Source: Metridium senile
Taxonomy: Eukaryota; Cnidaria; Anthozoa; Actiniaria; Metridiidae
NCBI GenBank assembly: GCA_949775045.1
Contig: OX459095.1
Coordinates: forward strand, 25,962,978 to 26,026,977
Direction of reading: 5' to 3'
DNA: 64,000 bases
Positions within the stretch are counted from its first letter, which is position 1. Each line of letters starts with the position of its first letter. The notes under the pieces were generated by a model. The model did no database searches. It was not told the DNA's origin and worked only from the letters and a program-made list of their open reading frames with translations. This document shows, in pieces, positions 33,400 to 44,429 of the stretch. Made by a program: the position numbers and the translations under genes.

Positions 33400-33560
33400 G
33401 TTATTGTAAATATTGTTGTTGTTGTTGTTGTTATTATTATTATTGTTTCAATCTCGTCGTTATCTTTTAATTTCATAACTTGTTATTGTTACTGTTGTTA
33501 TTATTATTATTATTATTTGTACTATTATTATTATTATTGTTATTATTGTTGTTGTTGTTA
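33340..33560. repeat. (ATT)n/(GTT)n microsatellites
   Basis: (ATT)n at 33340-33402, then interspersed (GTT)n and (ATT)n blocks to 33560. Confidence 0.95.
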
Positions 33561-35335
33561 ATATTGTTGTAATTAATTTCTTATTTTTTCCATTACAATG
33601 CTTCTTTTCAAACGATTCAATCTCTTGTCATCTCGTTTACCTCCTCTTTCTCATGATTTCACTCTTTTTTACCACATGTAAACTTCCTTTTATCTCAACT
33701 CATTACGAGATATGTCGTGTAAACTTCCTTTCTAGTTTTACTTACTATTTTTTTTTTTTTTTAATATTATTATAGTTCTTATTTATCACTTTATTCATGT
33801 TTGTTTTTCCATGGTATCTTCTCTCTCTTTCTTTCGTTCCCTCTAAATTATAATATCAATATATTCATAGAATATGTTTTCGTTAAACGTGCTGTCTTTT
33901 TCCTTTTCTTTACCATTTCATCGTGTAAAGTCTTATTGTAATCTTTTTGAATTAAAACAGACGCCAACTTTAATATTCTATATTGTTTTCTGAGCTTAAC
34001 CCATTTTAAACAAATAGGAAAAATATACAATACAACTGATTACTTTCCCTTTTTAAAATGAATTAATACTAACCAGCTGAAAAATTAAACGAAACTTGCT
34101 TGATTGCTCTTAGTTGATAACACAGATTATATATTTTCAATGATTACACGGTAATTTAGAGGCTTGGTTTCTTAATGACGTAAAGACGGTTGTAGTCGGC
34201 CTTCAAATAAAATTAACAGTCCTTTCTCTTTCATTGCATATTTTGAAATTCAAAAAAAAAAAAACTTGCTGGCCCGAATTATGTTTAATCTATATACCAA
34301 TGTTTTCTTTAACTTGCTATACGTGAAATTATTTCATCTAAGTATAGCAGTTCTGCTTATTGTAATGCGTGTAGACGAAAATAATTTAATGTAGTTTCTA
34401 AGATGTGGTGTATTGCTCGAAGAAAAACACACACATTAAACATTAACGACCTGTATTCGAGCTCAATATACTCTTAATTTTGTGCATTAGTGGAAACTGA
34501 TAATGCTTTAGATAAGTGTAGGGCATGGCGTCGGAGTTTATTGTTTAACAAAATGGTCATCACAAGAAATAGATCTTCGAGTGACATTTTTCAATGCAGA
34601 TAGATTGGTTTAATTGGCGAGTTTTTGAAAAAATAAAACCCGAAAATGATTTACTGTTAGCATAAATACCTCATAAAAATATCAAAAATTCAAACTAATA
34701 TTGTTTTTCTAACGAGTGTTTAAATTGTTATTACTGTAATTACCTTATGTTTGACAAGCCTTTAATCGTTGTGTCGAGTCGACTTTCCAAATGATCAACT
34801 CAACTGAAGTATCTTCAAAGGAAATGCAAGCAATTAGTAGGAAAAGGTACGCCACGCGGATATATCAGTATCCCGCAGGAGTTATTGAAATTCGTCAGAA
34901 CAGTCAAATTAAAAAATATCTCCTGCCCTCACAGGAATTATTGACGGACGAACAGGACCGCGAAAACTGACCGTCAAAATCTGCTCGAAACTGATAACCG
35001 GTTTGATATATTTTACCATGTGTGGACATTCTTGCCATTTTAGGTCCTAATCAGCGGTCGCAGATTGGTTAGTTAATGAATGGCTGTGATTGGCTGGTGT
35101 GGCGGCAATCAAGGTTTTGAGCTTTTCCTGGTTATCTTACGTCATCAAATCACTCAATCTAAATTTATATAACTATGGTTCTCTAGTGTTTCTAAAAAAA
35201 CCTCGAAGATAGTATTCCAAAAGATTTTGTTGGTTTTCGCTGTTTGTTTTTATTTGAAATAATTGTCACGCAATATCGTCACGGAACCTCTATTTTGTAA
35301 ACATTTTGTGATATATTCAGTGTTCTATTTGTCGT
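33561..35335. other. Intergenic, no gene seen
   Basis: Two similar sequences, CTCGTTTACCTCCTC and AACTTCCTTT, recur within 33620-33740. Nothing else is supportable. Confidence 0.4.
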
Positions 35336-35399
35336 TGTCGTTGTTGTTGTTGTTGTTGTTGTTGTCGTCGTTGTTGTTGTTGTTGTTGTTGTTGTTGTA
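35336..35399. repeat. (GTT)n microsatellite
   Basis: About 21 GTT units with GTC interruptions. It ends 39 bases before the target duplication of the DNA transposon at 35443. Confidence 0.95.
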
Positions 35400-35442
35400 T
35401 ATGTCATGCATGAATATCATATTCCAATAGACTTTCTCATCG

Positions 35443-37188
35443 CAGTCCGGATCAGTCACCAAATTTGGCTACCGTGGTTTGTTGTGGTATTTGAGAAACC
35501 AAAACAGTAGAACAGCCAATCAGAGCACGTTTTTAGTTTATGACGTCACACCTAAATGAACGCTAACCGGCCCACAACTAAAATCTAAATGGCGCCCGAA
35601 ATTGTTTACGACTGAGAAGAAGTTTGATCATATTATTCCATAACTGAAGTATTCTTACGTCAGATCTTCAAATTTCCATTTGTATCTCACTTTGTCTTTG
35701 CATGCAACGACATTGCAAACCTGAATTCGATAGATTGATCTAGATATTTCAGAACGCGATGTATATATCGAGTGAAAGTTTAGTAAGGTTATATGCGTTT
35801 ATAATATTAAGACATTTTGACATTCTGCTCTTGAAATGGAAACCCACATGAACTGTTTGTATGAAATACGGTTCCGAGTATCTTCTGTTTACGCCGCTTT
35901 AGTCTATATTTCCTTTGTACAAGAAAACAGTTTAAACTACAAGAAATAGAATGTTTGGGACTGCCTGAAGGTAACCATTTAAAACAAATAAATAATAAAT
36001 AAATTGTCGTTCTTAGAGATTGTTTTATATTGTATTGTTTTATTCAAGTAACTGATATTGTTTTCTGATTCTCTGTGTAAAAATTAAGACATTTGTAATC
36101 AACACATTTGTTATCACTGTCAGAGTCTGTCAAGCTAGTATCTAATGGTACTTTGACCTTCCTTTATTTTAGCACAAGGGCAATCAGAGTCACGTTATGC
36201 TTTCCCCATACAACAGGGACTTTATATGAAGTAAAACTCTTGCCATTTCCTTTCGCCTTACGTGATCTCTGTGCTATTTTTCGGCATTTGTGACATAGAA
36301 ACGGCGGGTGTACATCAGGGAGACATAAATTCAGTTTAGATTACAGATGTCATCACATTCAGTCTTCAAAACAGAAGCTTTGACTTTTCTGGAATCGTCA
36401 CGTACGTTTGATCTACATATTCGGTCTTCAAGATATTCATAATGTGAGCTTTGACTTTCTGAAAGAGAGCAAGCAGAAACATATTGGTTAAATTAAAACT
36501 TAATTAACAGACAAAATATACACATGCCTGCATTCAAGTGTCAAATCTCTATAGCAGAAGTTATACTCCATAGTTCTTCATAGTGATATATATGCATGTA
36601 GCTATTCACGAAATACTCTTGAACAGCTTCACACTAGCTGAGTGCGAAGCCAAATGACAAATAAAACACAGCCTTTAGCGACCGATAGAGCGAACTCTTA
36701 AACGTAAACATGTAAGGTGCAGTACGCGTATATTACTTAGGCAAATTGTATACCCGGAGACAAAATCAAAGCGGCCCACCGTTCTATAGACCGGCCCATG
36801 TTGAGACTTCGCACAATGGAAGATGAATATCTTCTGAATTTCTCTATATTTTTTTGGTAGAACCAAAAAAATCATATGGAGAGAACGTAGACAATGTATT
36901 TAGGAAACTGGGGTTTGAAATGTTGCTTTGAAGTACCAATGTGGTTAGTAAATCTACTCACCGTTTGCCATCACTTTGCTTCATCACTCCGGTAATAAGC
37001 TGAAACTGTACTCTGAATAATACTCTTCAACATGGTATATGTTAATCTCGCAAAGATATTGATGAAATATCCTCAAAACCCCCAAAACAGAATGTTACGG
37101 CGGGTAAAATGAGCCACCGGAATAATGACGTCATAATCCTTTTAGACAACAAACCACGGTAGCCAAATTTGGTGACTGATCCGGACTG
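35443..37188. mobile_element. DNA transposon, 40-bp TIRs, 5-bp target duplication
   Basis: A 1746-bp element with nearly perfect TIRs of about 43 bp starting CAGTCCGGATCAGTCACC and continuing AAATTTGGCTACCGTGGTTT. A perfect CATCG duplication flanks it (35438-35442 and 37189-37193). The interior holds a minus-strand zinc-finger-like coding remnant at 36164-36340. A second, left-truncated copy at 55245-56948 aligns along most of its length. No DDE transposase core is visible in either, so it is non-autonomous or carries only a partial gene. Confidence 0.9.
36164..36340 (-). pseudogene. Zinc-finger-like exon remnant of the 35443 element
   Basis: The minus-strand frame (about 50 codons, stop at 36164-36166) contains DVHPPFLCHKCRK (C-x2-C), a Lys/Arg-rich spacer, then YKVPVVWGKH (W-x2-H). 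The copy at 55664 has the same order: AYPSFLCVKCRR ... LKAPVVWREHH. The pattern C-x2-C ... W-x2-H recalls the zinc-binding N-terminal region of RAG1 and of RAG1-N-like transposon proteins (inference from memory of motif spacing). No start codon or other exon was identified. Confidence 0.55.
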
Positions 37189-37210
37189 CATCGAGCAACC
37201 TCAGCTTCGA

Positions 37211-37345
37211 TAGCGTGTAATATATTCTTTAGAATTTGACTACAGTCGGCCGTGGAATGTTTAAGTGTTTTAATTATTTGATAATGTGTATATTCCTTAA
37301 ATTACCGCGAGCTGTAGTCAAATTGTAAAGATATGTTACACGCTA
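37211..37345. mobile_element. Small foldback, 135 bp
   Basis: Ends TAGCGTGTAATATATTCTTT / AAAGATATGTTACACGCTA, followed inward by TTTGACTACAG / CTGTAGTCAAA. It begins 22 bases after the end of the DNA transposon. Confidence 0.88.
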
Positions 37346-37409
37346 TGGAGGCGGACGATGTGGACGTGAATCGTCGGAAAAGGTCTATTGTAAAGGGTGC
37401 ATGCCTAGC

Positions 37410-37510
37410 GGTGAGAGCGTTGACCTTTCATTATATTACAATCGTTTATATCAAAAACTGACGCAGTTTATACTAGTTTACTCGCTATTGTTTCCATTAA
37501 CATAAATATA
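37410..37510 (+). repeat. GACGAAGG..CGAAACGTC family, 3' fragment (copy 2)
   Basis: It shares TTTCATTATATTAC, TTATATCAAA.ACNGACGCAG and TATACTAGTTTACTCG.TA with 28190-28260. The ribozyme-like 5' part is missing and replaced by unrelated sequence. Confidence 0.7.
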
Positions 37511-38215
<705 letters not shown>

Positions 38216-39082
38216 AATAAAACCTTTATTGTTAATATATTCAGAATACAAGTTACTCTGTTCTTCATACATAAGCTAATGTAGCCATTCAATAACTGTT
38301 AAATATAGCTCATATTTTACGATTGCATTAAACTTGTTTGCTCTATATAAATGAATGAATATTATATTAGGAAAAATTAGATCAAAAGAAACTATTAGTA
38401 AATACTTCTCAAAACAGATTAGTGCTGGTAGCCTGTTGTGCTGCCCCGCTATCAATTGCACTAAATAGTCTTATGTTGGATTAATAATTAATTGCGTAGT
38501 CCATTTAATAGCTTATCCCCGGTTTATATGTGTATATGTTGAGCTAAAAGGACAAGTAACACGCTGTGATCAATTGGGTAAACACAGTTGTTAAGAGATG
38601 CCGACAGGAAACGAGCTTGTTCAATTCACCACTGCGAGTACGTCAGACTGTCTTACCGGCCATGAACAACTATGTGGGAGTTTAATGAAGTTGAGAAACA
38701 CCGAAAGCAACAAGAAAATATCAAGTTAATAATGAAATAGTTGAAGTAATAGGTAATAGTGATGTTTAAAGTTATTTTATGTAAAAGAATTGAAGAATTA
38801 AATTGGAAGTCGACATATTAATCTGTTATGGTGCGTGGTTTAGTGCAGAAATACAACCCAAAGGGTTAATGAAACTGGGTTTCTGCACCCTAGTAGTATT
38901 AAGATATATAGAATATTGATTTAATTGTGAGGAAAAGGATAGTTTCGAGATATGAAAAAGTATAGTCCGTCAGCCAACACTCTTTTAAGTATTTTTGTTT
39001 TTGTCAAATTAACCGGTTAGTTTATAGACGAGTTTTCCTTGCTTAAAACTCGAATGGAGTTATTTATTGAGCCGTGATGGCA
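38216..39082. other. Intergenic, one small hairpin
   Basis: 38852-38890 folds as GTGCAGAAA ... TTTCTGCAC with inner ACCC/GGGT. No gene seen. Confidence 0.5.
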
Positions 39083-39264
39083 TTAAAGATTCATGTCGTC
39101 AGCATATAATAACAAATGTAGAGCCTTTATTACAAATTGAGCATCATTAACGTAAATGAGAAATAATATAGGTCCGAGTATTGATCCTTGTGGGACCCCG
39201 CAAGACATAATTTGATTTTGCTGTTTTCGATCGCTTAGAAAACTTTGGAACCATTTTAGCGTAC

Positions 39265-39594
39265 AACGGAAAGGAAAGGAAAAGAAAGGAAAGGAAAGGA
39301 AAAGAAAGGAACGGAAAGGAAAGGAAAGGAAAGGAAAGGAAAGGAAAGGAAAGGAAAGGAAAGGAAAGGAAAGGAAAGGAAAGGAAAGGAAAGGAAAGGA
39401 AAGGAAAGGAAAGGAAAGGAAAGGAAAGGAAAGGAAAGGAAAGGAAAGGAAAGGAAAGGAAAGGAAAGGAAAGGAAAGGAAAGGAAAGGAAAGGAAAGGA
39501 AAGGAAAGGAAAGGAAAGGAAAGGAAAGGAAAGGAAAGGAAAGGAAAGGAAAGGAAAGGAAAGGAAAGGAAAGGAAAGGAAAGGAAAGGAAAGG
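39265..39594. repeat. (AAAGG)n array inside the LINE
   Basis: About 60 pentamers, near-perfect from 39310 and irregular at the left end (GGAAAAGAAAGGAACGG). It replaces the LINE segment between VSLG (LINE VSLGIFLDLSKAFDT region) and TLKWF, a loss of about 35 codons, and remains open as FPFLS repeats on the minus strand, joining two real RT fragments into one deceptive 186-codon frame. Confidence 0.95.
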
Positions 39595-39851
39595 TTTGAT
39601 AAGCCAAGGGATACCCCAAGGAAACTTTGCCATTATCAAGCAAATCATTTAATTTAGAAACGAAATCAAGAATATATTGTCATTGTTACTTGTGTTTCTT
39701 TTCTTTCGGAACCCAAACTGATAGTCATACTGATAGTCATAAAAGCAAATGTTTTCGTTCCAAGTGCTCGGTTAAACTGTCACAAATGTTTTTTTTCGAA
39801 TATTTTCGATTAAGTGGGCAATAACGATATTAATTAATTTCATTGGTCTGT

Positions 39852-40028
39852 GGCCGGTTGTACGAAGCCTGAATGAGGATGGCGTATGTGTTTGCGGTCA
39901 TGCGGTTTCGCGTTATTTTTGGTGCGGTTTTGCGCTATCAATTAAACGGATTAATCCCTATCCAACGTATAAAACCTATACAAATTTTATACACTGGATA
40001 ACTTTATCTAGGCTTCGTACAACTGGCC
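39852..40028. mobile_element. MITE with GGCCGGTTGTACGAAGCCT ends, in the LINE
   Basis: 177 bp with ends GGCCGGTTGTACGAAGCCTG / AGGCTTCGTACAACTGGCC. It splits the LINE codons SNY | RP; removing it restores the canonical SNYRP order. Possible 4-bp duplication CTGT on either side. Confidence 0.88.
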
Positions 40029-40256
40029 CCTGTAATTAGACACTTGTTGACGATCACCATTTTTAAACCGTTTTGTAATTTTCATTTCGTCAGGAAATGT
40101 AATGTTATTAATTGAAGAATTGAATATGAAAGATAGTAGATGTTGACATATCAACTCTGCATCCTTCTTAAAAGGTCTTAATAAAGTATGTGGATGAACC
40201 ATCATGGCCCACAGCTTTTGAACAATCAATGTTGTGAAGTTCATCTCAGTGTGCAC

Positions 40257-40518
40257 TCAGTAATCAGTGTGAAACTACCTCTAAATCTATTTTGTTAGAG
40301 CAGTGTATGTCCAAACACTCTTTATAACATGTTGAGTACTAGTATTTACATTAAAGTATGAAGTATTATAACTATTTTTTGTCAGATTTTTCTGTATATT
40401 TATTATTATGAACTACAAAAGGAATATTTACAGTTTGTGGTGGGTTTTTTTTTCGTATTTAATATTTCATTAATGACTTTCCATGTGCACCTGGCATTGT
40501 CAGTTTGTGGCTCCATTG
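40257..40518. other. Intergenic, AT-rich
   Basis: It may include the decayed 5' continuation of the minus-strand LINE. No distinct feature. Confidence 0.4.
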
Positions 40519-40849
40519 CAGGGTCGTGACGAGGGAAGTGGAATCAGGGATCACACATAATTGGATCAGGGATCACATAGTCCGAATCGGCTGTACAGAA
40601 GATATGGATCCGCATCGTTTGAATAAATTCAAGGATCAGATTATTTCTTGTTGCATCAGGCACCAAAATACGATACCATATTTATCTACCTTTAACCTAC
40701 ACTCATCCCATTGCTATCATCTCCTTCCCTTCGGCGATGGAGTCCGATTACCCATTTATCCACAAACAACGAGATTTCTGGATCAGAGATCAACTTTTGT
40801 GTACAAATTCGGGATCAATCACGAGAAAACATCCCTCGTCACGGCCCTG
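40519..40849. mobile_element. TIR element with CAGGGTCGTGACGAGGGA ends
   Basis: 331 bp with ends CAGGGTCGTGACGAGGGA / TCCCTCGTCACGGCCCTG, followed inward by repeated GGATCAGGGATCAC motifs. Related ends appear at 42100-42190 and 46565-46650. The 141-codon open frame across it looks fortuitous. The CAGGG start is reminiscent of hAT ends, but no 8-bp duplication is visible. Confidence 0.82.
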
Positions 40850-42099
40850 TCAAATTTAGATGAGATGCTTGTTAAGCTAAATTCAATGGTAAAAACACGC
40901 CATCTAGCGCTTTTCTACTTGAAATTATAGAAAATTGCTCAACTTTGAAATTCGATTTTTATAGGTGAAAATTCAAAATTCAATCAAACCGGAAGTCAAT
41001 GCAGCATAAGTAAATGTAGAGCAAATGTCCCACGGATTTTCATATGATCAACGAAGGGCCATGTTTTTGAAAAAATATGTGGGTACGTGCTATAACCACC
41101 ACAAGTTTGCTTAGTTTTAAAGGAAAATCTTCAGACTTCCTCCCCCTCATTAATGACGTCCAGTCGCCAAAAAACGTATGCTTGAGTATAAACCGATAAC
41201 ACTTTAGTCTAGCCTGCTTTGTATCCGGTATTTTCTTCGTTTCCGAACACAACCAAATCTATTTCAGTGTGGAAAACTCAAGCACACTAGAAAGCACCTA
41301 TCCTCCTACACATCACGTCTAAGGTACATAAAAAGGATATTTGCCTTAATTGTTAATGGTGATTGTAATCGCGCGTGGAATATATTATATCAATCAGTAT
41401 CAATGATAGAGACTCGTGAATAATTGTCCAGCAAGGTGTTAAAGCAACTAAAGCGACGGTCAGCTTTGATACTGTGAACAGCACATATATACGTGTGCAT
41501 GCTCTGTATGAAAAGCTAAAATAGACTTAACCTCCCGGCTATGCTATCGCACTAGCTCGATCAACTGCAATCATACTTAAAACAGACTTTAGCTCTGGTT
41601 TGACCTGCAGCACGATAGTAGTATATTTCCACTTCCTACAATACACATGAATACACAATGAGATATTGGAAGGACGGAAAAGGCTCGCTGTCCACGGTAG
41701 TGGACAGCGGTATATCCATGTCTACTGTAGTTTTTCCACGTCATGTCGGGGGCTGGGTGGGTGGGTAGTCTCGAAGTGCTCTTTCCGTGGTTTGGACGAG
41801 AGTGAACAAAGCGGGCGGTTCCCGGTAATATATACAAAGCAGGGGATTGTGGGATACTCATTGTTATGCAAATTTCACGCTTTATTTCCGGTAGTGAAAA
41901 TAGCTATTGATCAAATGTGATCGTCTACGATCCTTCTTTAAACAGACTTTACCTCCTATACTTATCGTGTACGTTCGTGTGCGATTCTATTAGAACCATT
42001 GGAAGCGCATTTAGCTCATTAAAATTAAAATACATGAAAAACTGCTCAATACAACATTACAGCCGACTAACATTTAAGAGAACCTATAATCAAAGTGTT
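40850..42099. other. Intergenic, no gene seen
   Basis: A short hairpin lies around 41687-41709 (CGCTGTCCACGGTAGTGGACAGCG). ACAGACTTTANCTC recurs at 41582 and 41942. Nothing else is supportable. Confidence 0.4.
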
Positions 42100-42189
42100 C
42101 AGGGTCGTGACGAGGGACGTTAGTTCTCGTGATTGATCCAGAGTTTTTTTTAACAGTTTGATCCCTGATCCCAAAAGCTCGCGTATTTT
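42100..42189 (+). repeat. Left end of a CAGGGTCGTGACGAGGGA element
   Basis: CAGGGTCGTGACGAGGGA at 42100, then CTCGTGATTGATCC and TTTGATCCCTGATCCC. The interior is replaced from about 42190 by LINE sequence. The probable partner end lies 4.4 kb away at 46565-46650. Confidence 0.75.
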
Positions 42190-42345
42190 GATCGCATAGA
42201 ATTTATGGTTATTGGCTCACGACAAAAGTTTACTGCTCAACACGAGAATACAATCGACGTAACGATAGAAGGAAATAAAATAAAAAAGGTCGATTTCTCT
42301 AAATCGCTAGGTGTAACCATAGATAAGCATTTAAACTGGTCAATC

Positions 42346-42513
42346 CACAGGGAGCCCAAGCTCGTCACTTGTGATTTTGTTTTTAGTTATACACAACTAT
42401 CTACGTCAAAAAAATTCTTTATTATTGTATATTTGAGGCACAGCGAAAGGATTTTTCGCGACTCCATACATTTACTGTAAAACATCACAAGTGACGAGCT
42501 TGGGCTCCCTGTG
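42346..42513. mobile_element. CACAGGGAGCCC MITE, copy 2, 7-bp target duplication
   Basis: 168-bp short version of the 16877 family: the same ends CACAGGGAGCCCAAGCTCGT, plus TATACACAACTATCTACGTC, GCACAGCGAAAGGAT and CATACATTTACTGTAAAA. It has lost most of one arm. GTCAATC is duplicated exactly (42339-42345, 42514-42520). Confidence 0.92.
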
Positions 42514-42520
42514 GTCAATC

Positions 42521-43002
42521 AATCAATCAATAACTTTATTATAGTCTCAAATCTTTTAGCTTTACACATACGTGATACTAATCGGGGAGACTCTAGCTAA
42601 ATACATCTTACTCTGTAGCTAGTACAGGATTCCACTGCCATAGTTGTACATGTTCACTTACTGATTTCGCTTTCGCAATGCCTTCCAGGTCTTCCATGTG
42701 TATTCATATGGAAATTATACTGTAGGATATGACAATATATGTAAGTAATGAAAATGTATCTAGATCGGTTGCAGGTGTGCGACATTCGGCAACGTCTTTG
42801 TTAGTTGCATAGGGTACATTTACAGAAGTTATTACAAATTGCGTTAGCAAGGTCAAGTTTTCTTATCTTGTCCTTGAACGCCTTCAGCGAAGGAAGTTGT
42901 CTGGTGGTAGGGCTAAGTTTTGACCACAGAAAAGAGCCAAAGTATCTGATAGAGTGTTTTCCGTATTTTACTGTTGAAAAGCGTGGAATGAAGCTTTCAT
43001 CC
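42521..43002 (-). mobile_element. Minus-strand LINE 3' fragment inside the plus-strand LINE
   Basis: The minus-strand frame 42840-42985 reads IPRFSTVKYGKHSIRYFGSF, then WSKLSPTTRQLPSLKAFKD, a LINE C-terminal motif. It is followed by a 3' UTR and an ATTGATTGATTG tail at 42521-42535. It abuts the plus-strand HFDYC piece at about 43003, head to head. Either an independent insertion or a twin-priming inversion. Confidence 0.85.
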
Positions 43003-43125
43003 AACCACACTTTGATTATTGTAGCCCAGTGTGGAGTGGAATGAGTCAAGAGCTATGTGATCGACTCCAAAAATTACAGAATCGAGCGGCCAGAGTTATA
43101 ACCAGGTCTAATTATGAAATGCAAA

Positions 43126-43365
43126 TGGGGGGGGGGGGGTCAGGTGAAAATTTTAAATGCAAAAAAGAAAATCCCAACACCTACCTCACAATTCTCAAAA
43201 AAATTAACAATCCCCCTCTAAAGAATAAAAATTGATCCACTCCCCCTTGGTATCCCCCTACTTTTCTGTTAAAAAAAATTCACATCGATCCCTTTTCTTG
43301 TAAATTTTTTTCCAGATCCCCCTCAATTTCACCTGTCCCTCCCCCCCCCCCCTCTTCCCCTCTGC
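43126..43365. mobile_element. Element with G-tract/C-tract inverted ends, in the LINE
   Basis: It begins with 12 G then TCAGGTGAAAATT, and ends AATTTCACCTGTCCC followed by a run of C. It separates the RT pieces RSNYEM and LNWDTL. The interior is A-rich with CCCC patches. A non-autonomous foldback seems likely. Confidence 0.75.
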
Positions 43366-43538
43366 CATACATAATGAACGCAGCCTTAACTGGGACACAC
43401 TTATTGTACGTCGCGATAAACAAAAAGCAGCACCAGTTTATCTAACGAAGTTATTTACAAATAAAAGAACAAAGTACCGACATTGCGAGACAAAGAAAAT
43501 ACGTTGACAATTTCAAAGCCACGAACAGAATATCTTAA

Positions 43539-44150
43539 AAAGGTGACTGGCTACTTTTGAACGCTTTTGAACGTTCGATTCGAGCCCACGATGTGAGCGC
43601 GCACAAAAACCACTGAAAAAAATACAAATTTTTATTAAGCAACCATTCACGTTTTGAGCTTCAACAACAACAAAACCCTCGAATTTTGCACGGGACTCTA
43701 TACTTTCTTTATGCTTAGTTGAAAGAACCTAATAAAATCTACGTTATATCAAAGTTCACAAACGTACAAAAAAAAATCGATTTTCGTAGGATTTTTTGTC
43801 CGACTTCATGCGAGTTTTGAAAGCACTGAAAGGACAAAATATGACAGATCAAGGTATTTTTTTGTCTTTTATTCAAAATCATCCATGTTGTATTTTAGAA
43901 TGATTCATTACCCGGCATTTGTGCTTGATTTAGTATGAAAGAAAACCATTTTTTTATGTGATTTTTTTCATATCACTTCCGTTTTCTTCAAAATCTCGCG
44001 CGTAGGCATCCGTTAAATGCTGATTATCTCGAAAACAAGCTCGGGACACCCCATTTTTCTTTTCATATTTGGAATCAGCATTAAATTTCACATTAAAAAA
44101 TCGTAGTTTAAAGAAAAGTTTAACACTATTTCCAAAAGTAGCCAGTCATC
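43539..44150. mobile_element. TTAA-flanked TIR element, about 612 bp, in the LINE
   Basis: Ends AAGGTGACTGGCTACTTTTG / CCAAAAGTAGCCAGTCATC, with TTAA at 43535-43538 and 44151-44154. Removing the element plus one TTAA rejoins the LINE reading SKPRTEYLK to SGALLWN, apart from a 1-base frameshift, which supports a precise insertion. TTAA targets are known for piggyBac and Kolobok families; which one is not decided. No transposase frame. Confidence 0.87.
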
Positions 44151-44429
44151 TTAAGCTGCAGTGGAGCCTTGCTGTGGAATCAGCTCCGTCTCTTAGTTAA
44201 ACTGAGAGGCAAAATCTATTTCACAGTTTAAAAAGAGAATTGAAAACGTATTTTCAAACCATTAGACTCCCACGGCCAACATGTAAAACAGTAACAAAGC
44301 TTTAATATTTAGTACGGTTGTAAATAGTTGCTGCGACCCATCAGGCGAGCAGCAACACTAATCTTGGGGTTCCTCTGTGTGCCATAAGCTAGCAAAAATC
44401 TCGATTCGAAAGTTCTTCCATTTAGCCCC

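Larger units (their letters stand above)
39083..40256 (-). mobile_element. Minus-strand LINE fragment (RT N-terminal to YADD)
   Basis: Reading on the minus strand: a fragment ending INNITFPDEMKITKRFKNG then DRQQVSNY (40033-40256). After the MITE this continues RPMKLINIV...YQFGFRKKRNT (39595-39850). After the pentanucleotide array come [29 protein letters not shown] and LLLYADDMNL. This is the N-terminal half of a jockey/CR1-like RT domain. The fragment is decayed (frameshifts, stops) and interrupted twice by later DNA. Confidence 0.9.
42190..44345 (+). mobile_element. Plus-strand LINE broken by at least four insertions
   Basis: Collinear pieces of one RT/C-terminal region on the plus strand. 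42195-42345: DRIEFMVIGSRQKF ... SKSLGVTIDKHLNWSI. 43003-43125: HFDYCSPVWSGMSQELCDRL, then LQNRAARVITRSNYEM. 43372-43535: LNWDTLIVRRDKQKA ... SKPRTEYLK. 44158-44345: CSGALLWNQL, then decayed C terminus and 3' UTR. Between them sit the features at 42346, 42521, 43126 and 43539. Frameshifts and stops show the LINE is dead. A piece of the same 3' UTR recurs at 46405-46490. Confidence 0.85.

Noticed and set aside
39083..39648. 186-codon protein with FPFLS repeats and RT motifs as a novel repeat protein
   Set aside because: It is a decayed LINE whose frame is bridged by a pentanucleotide array.
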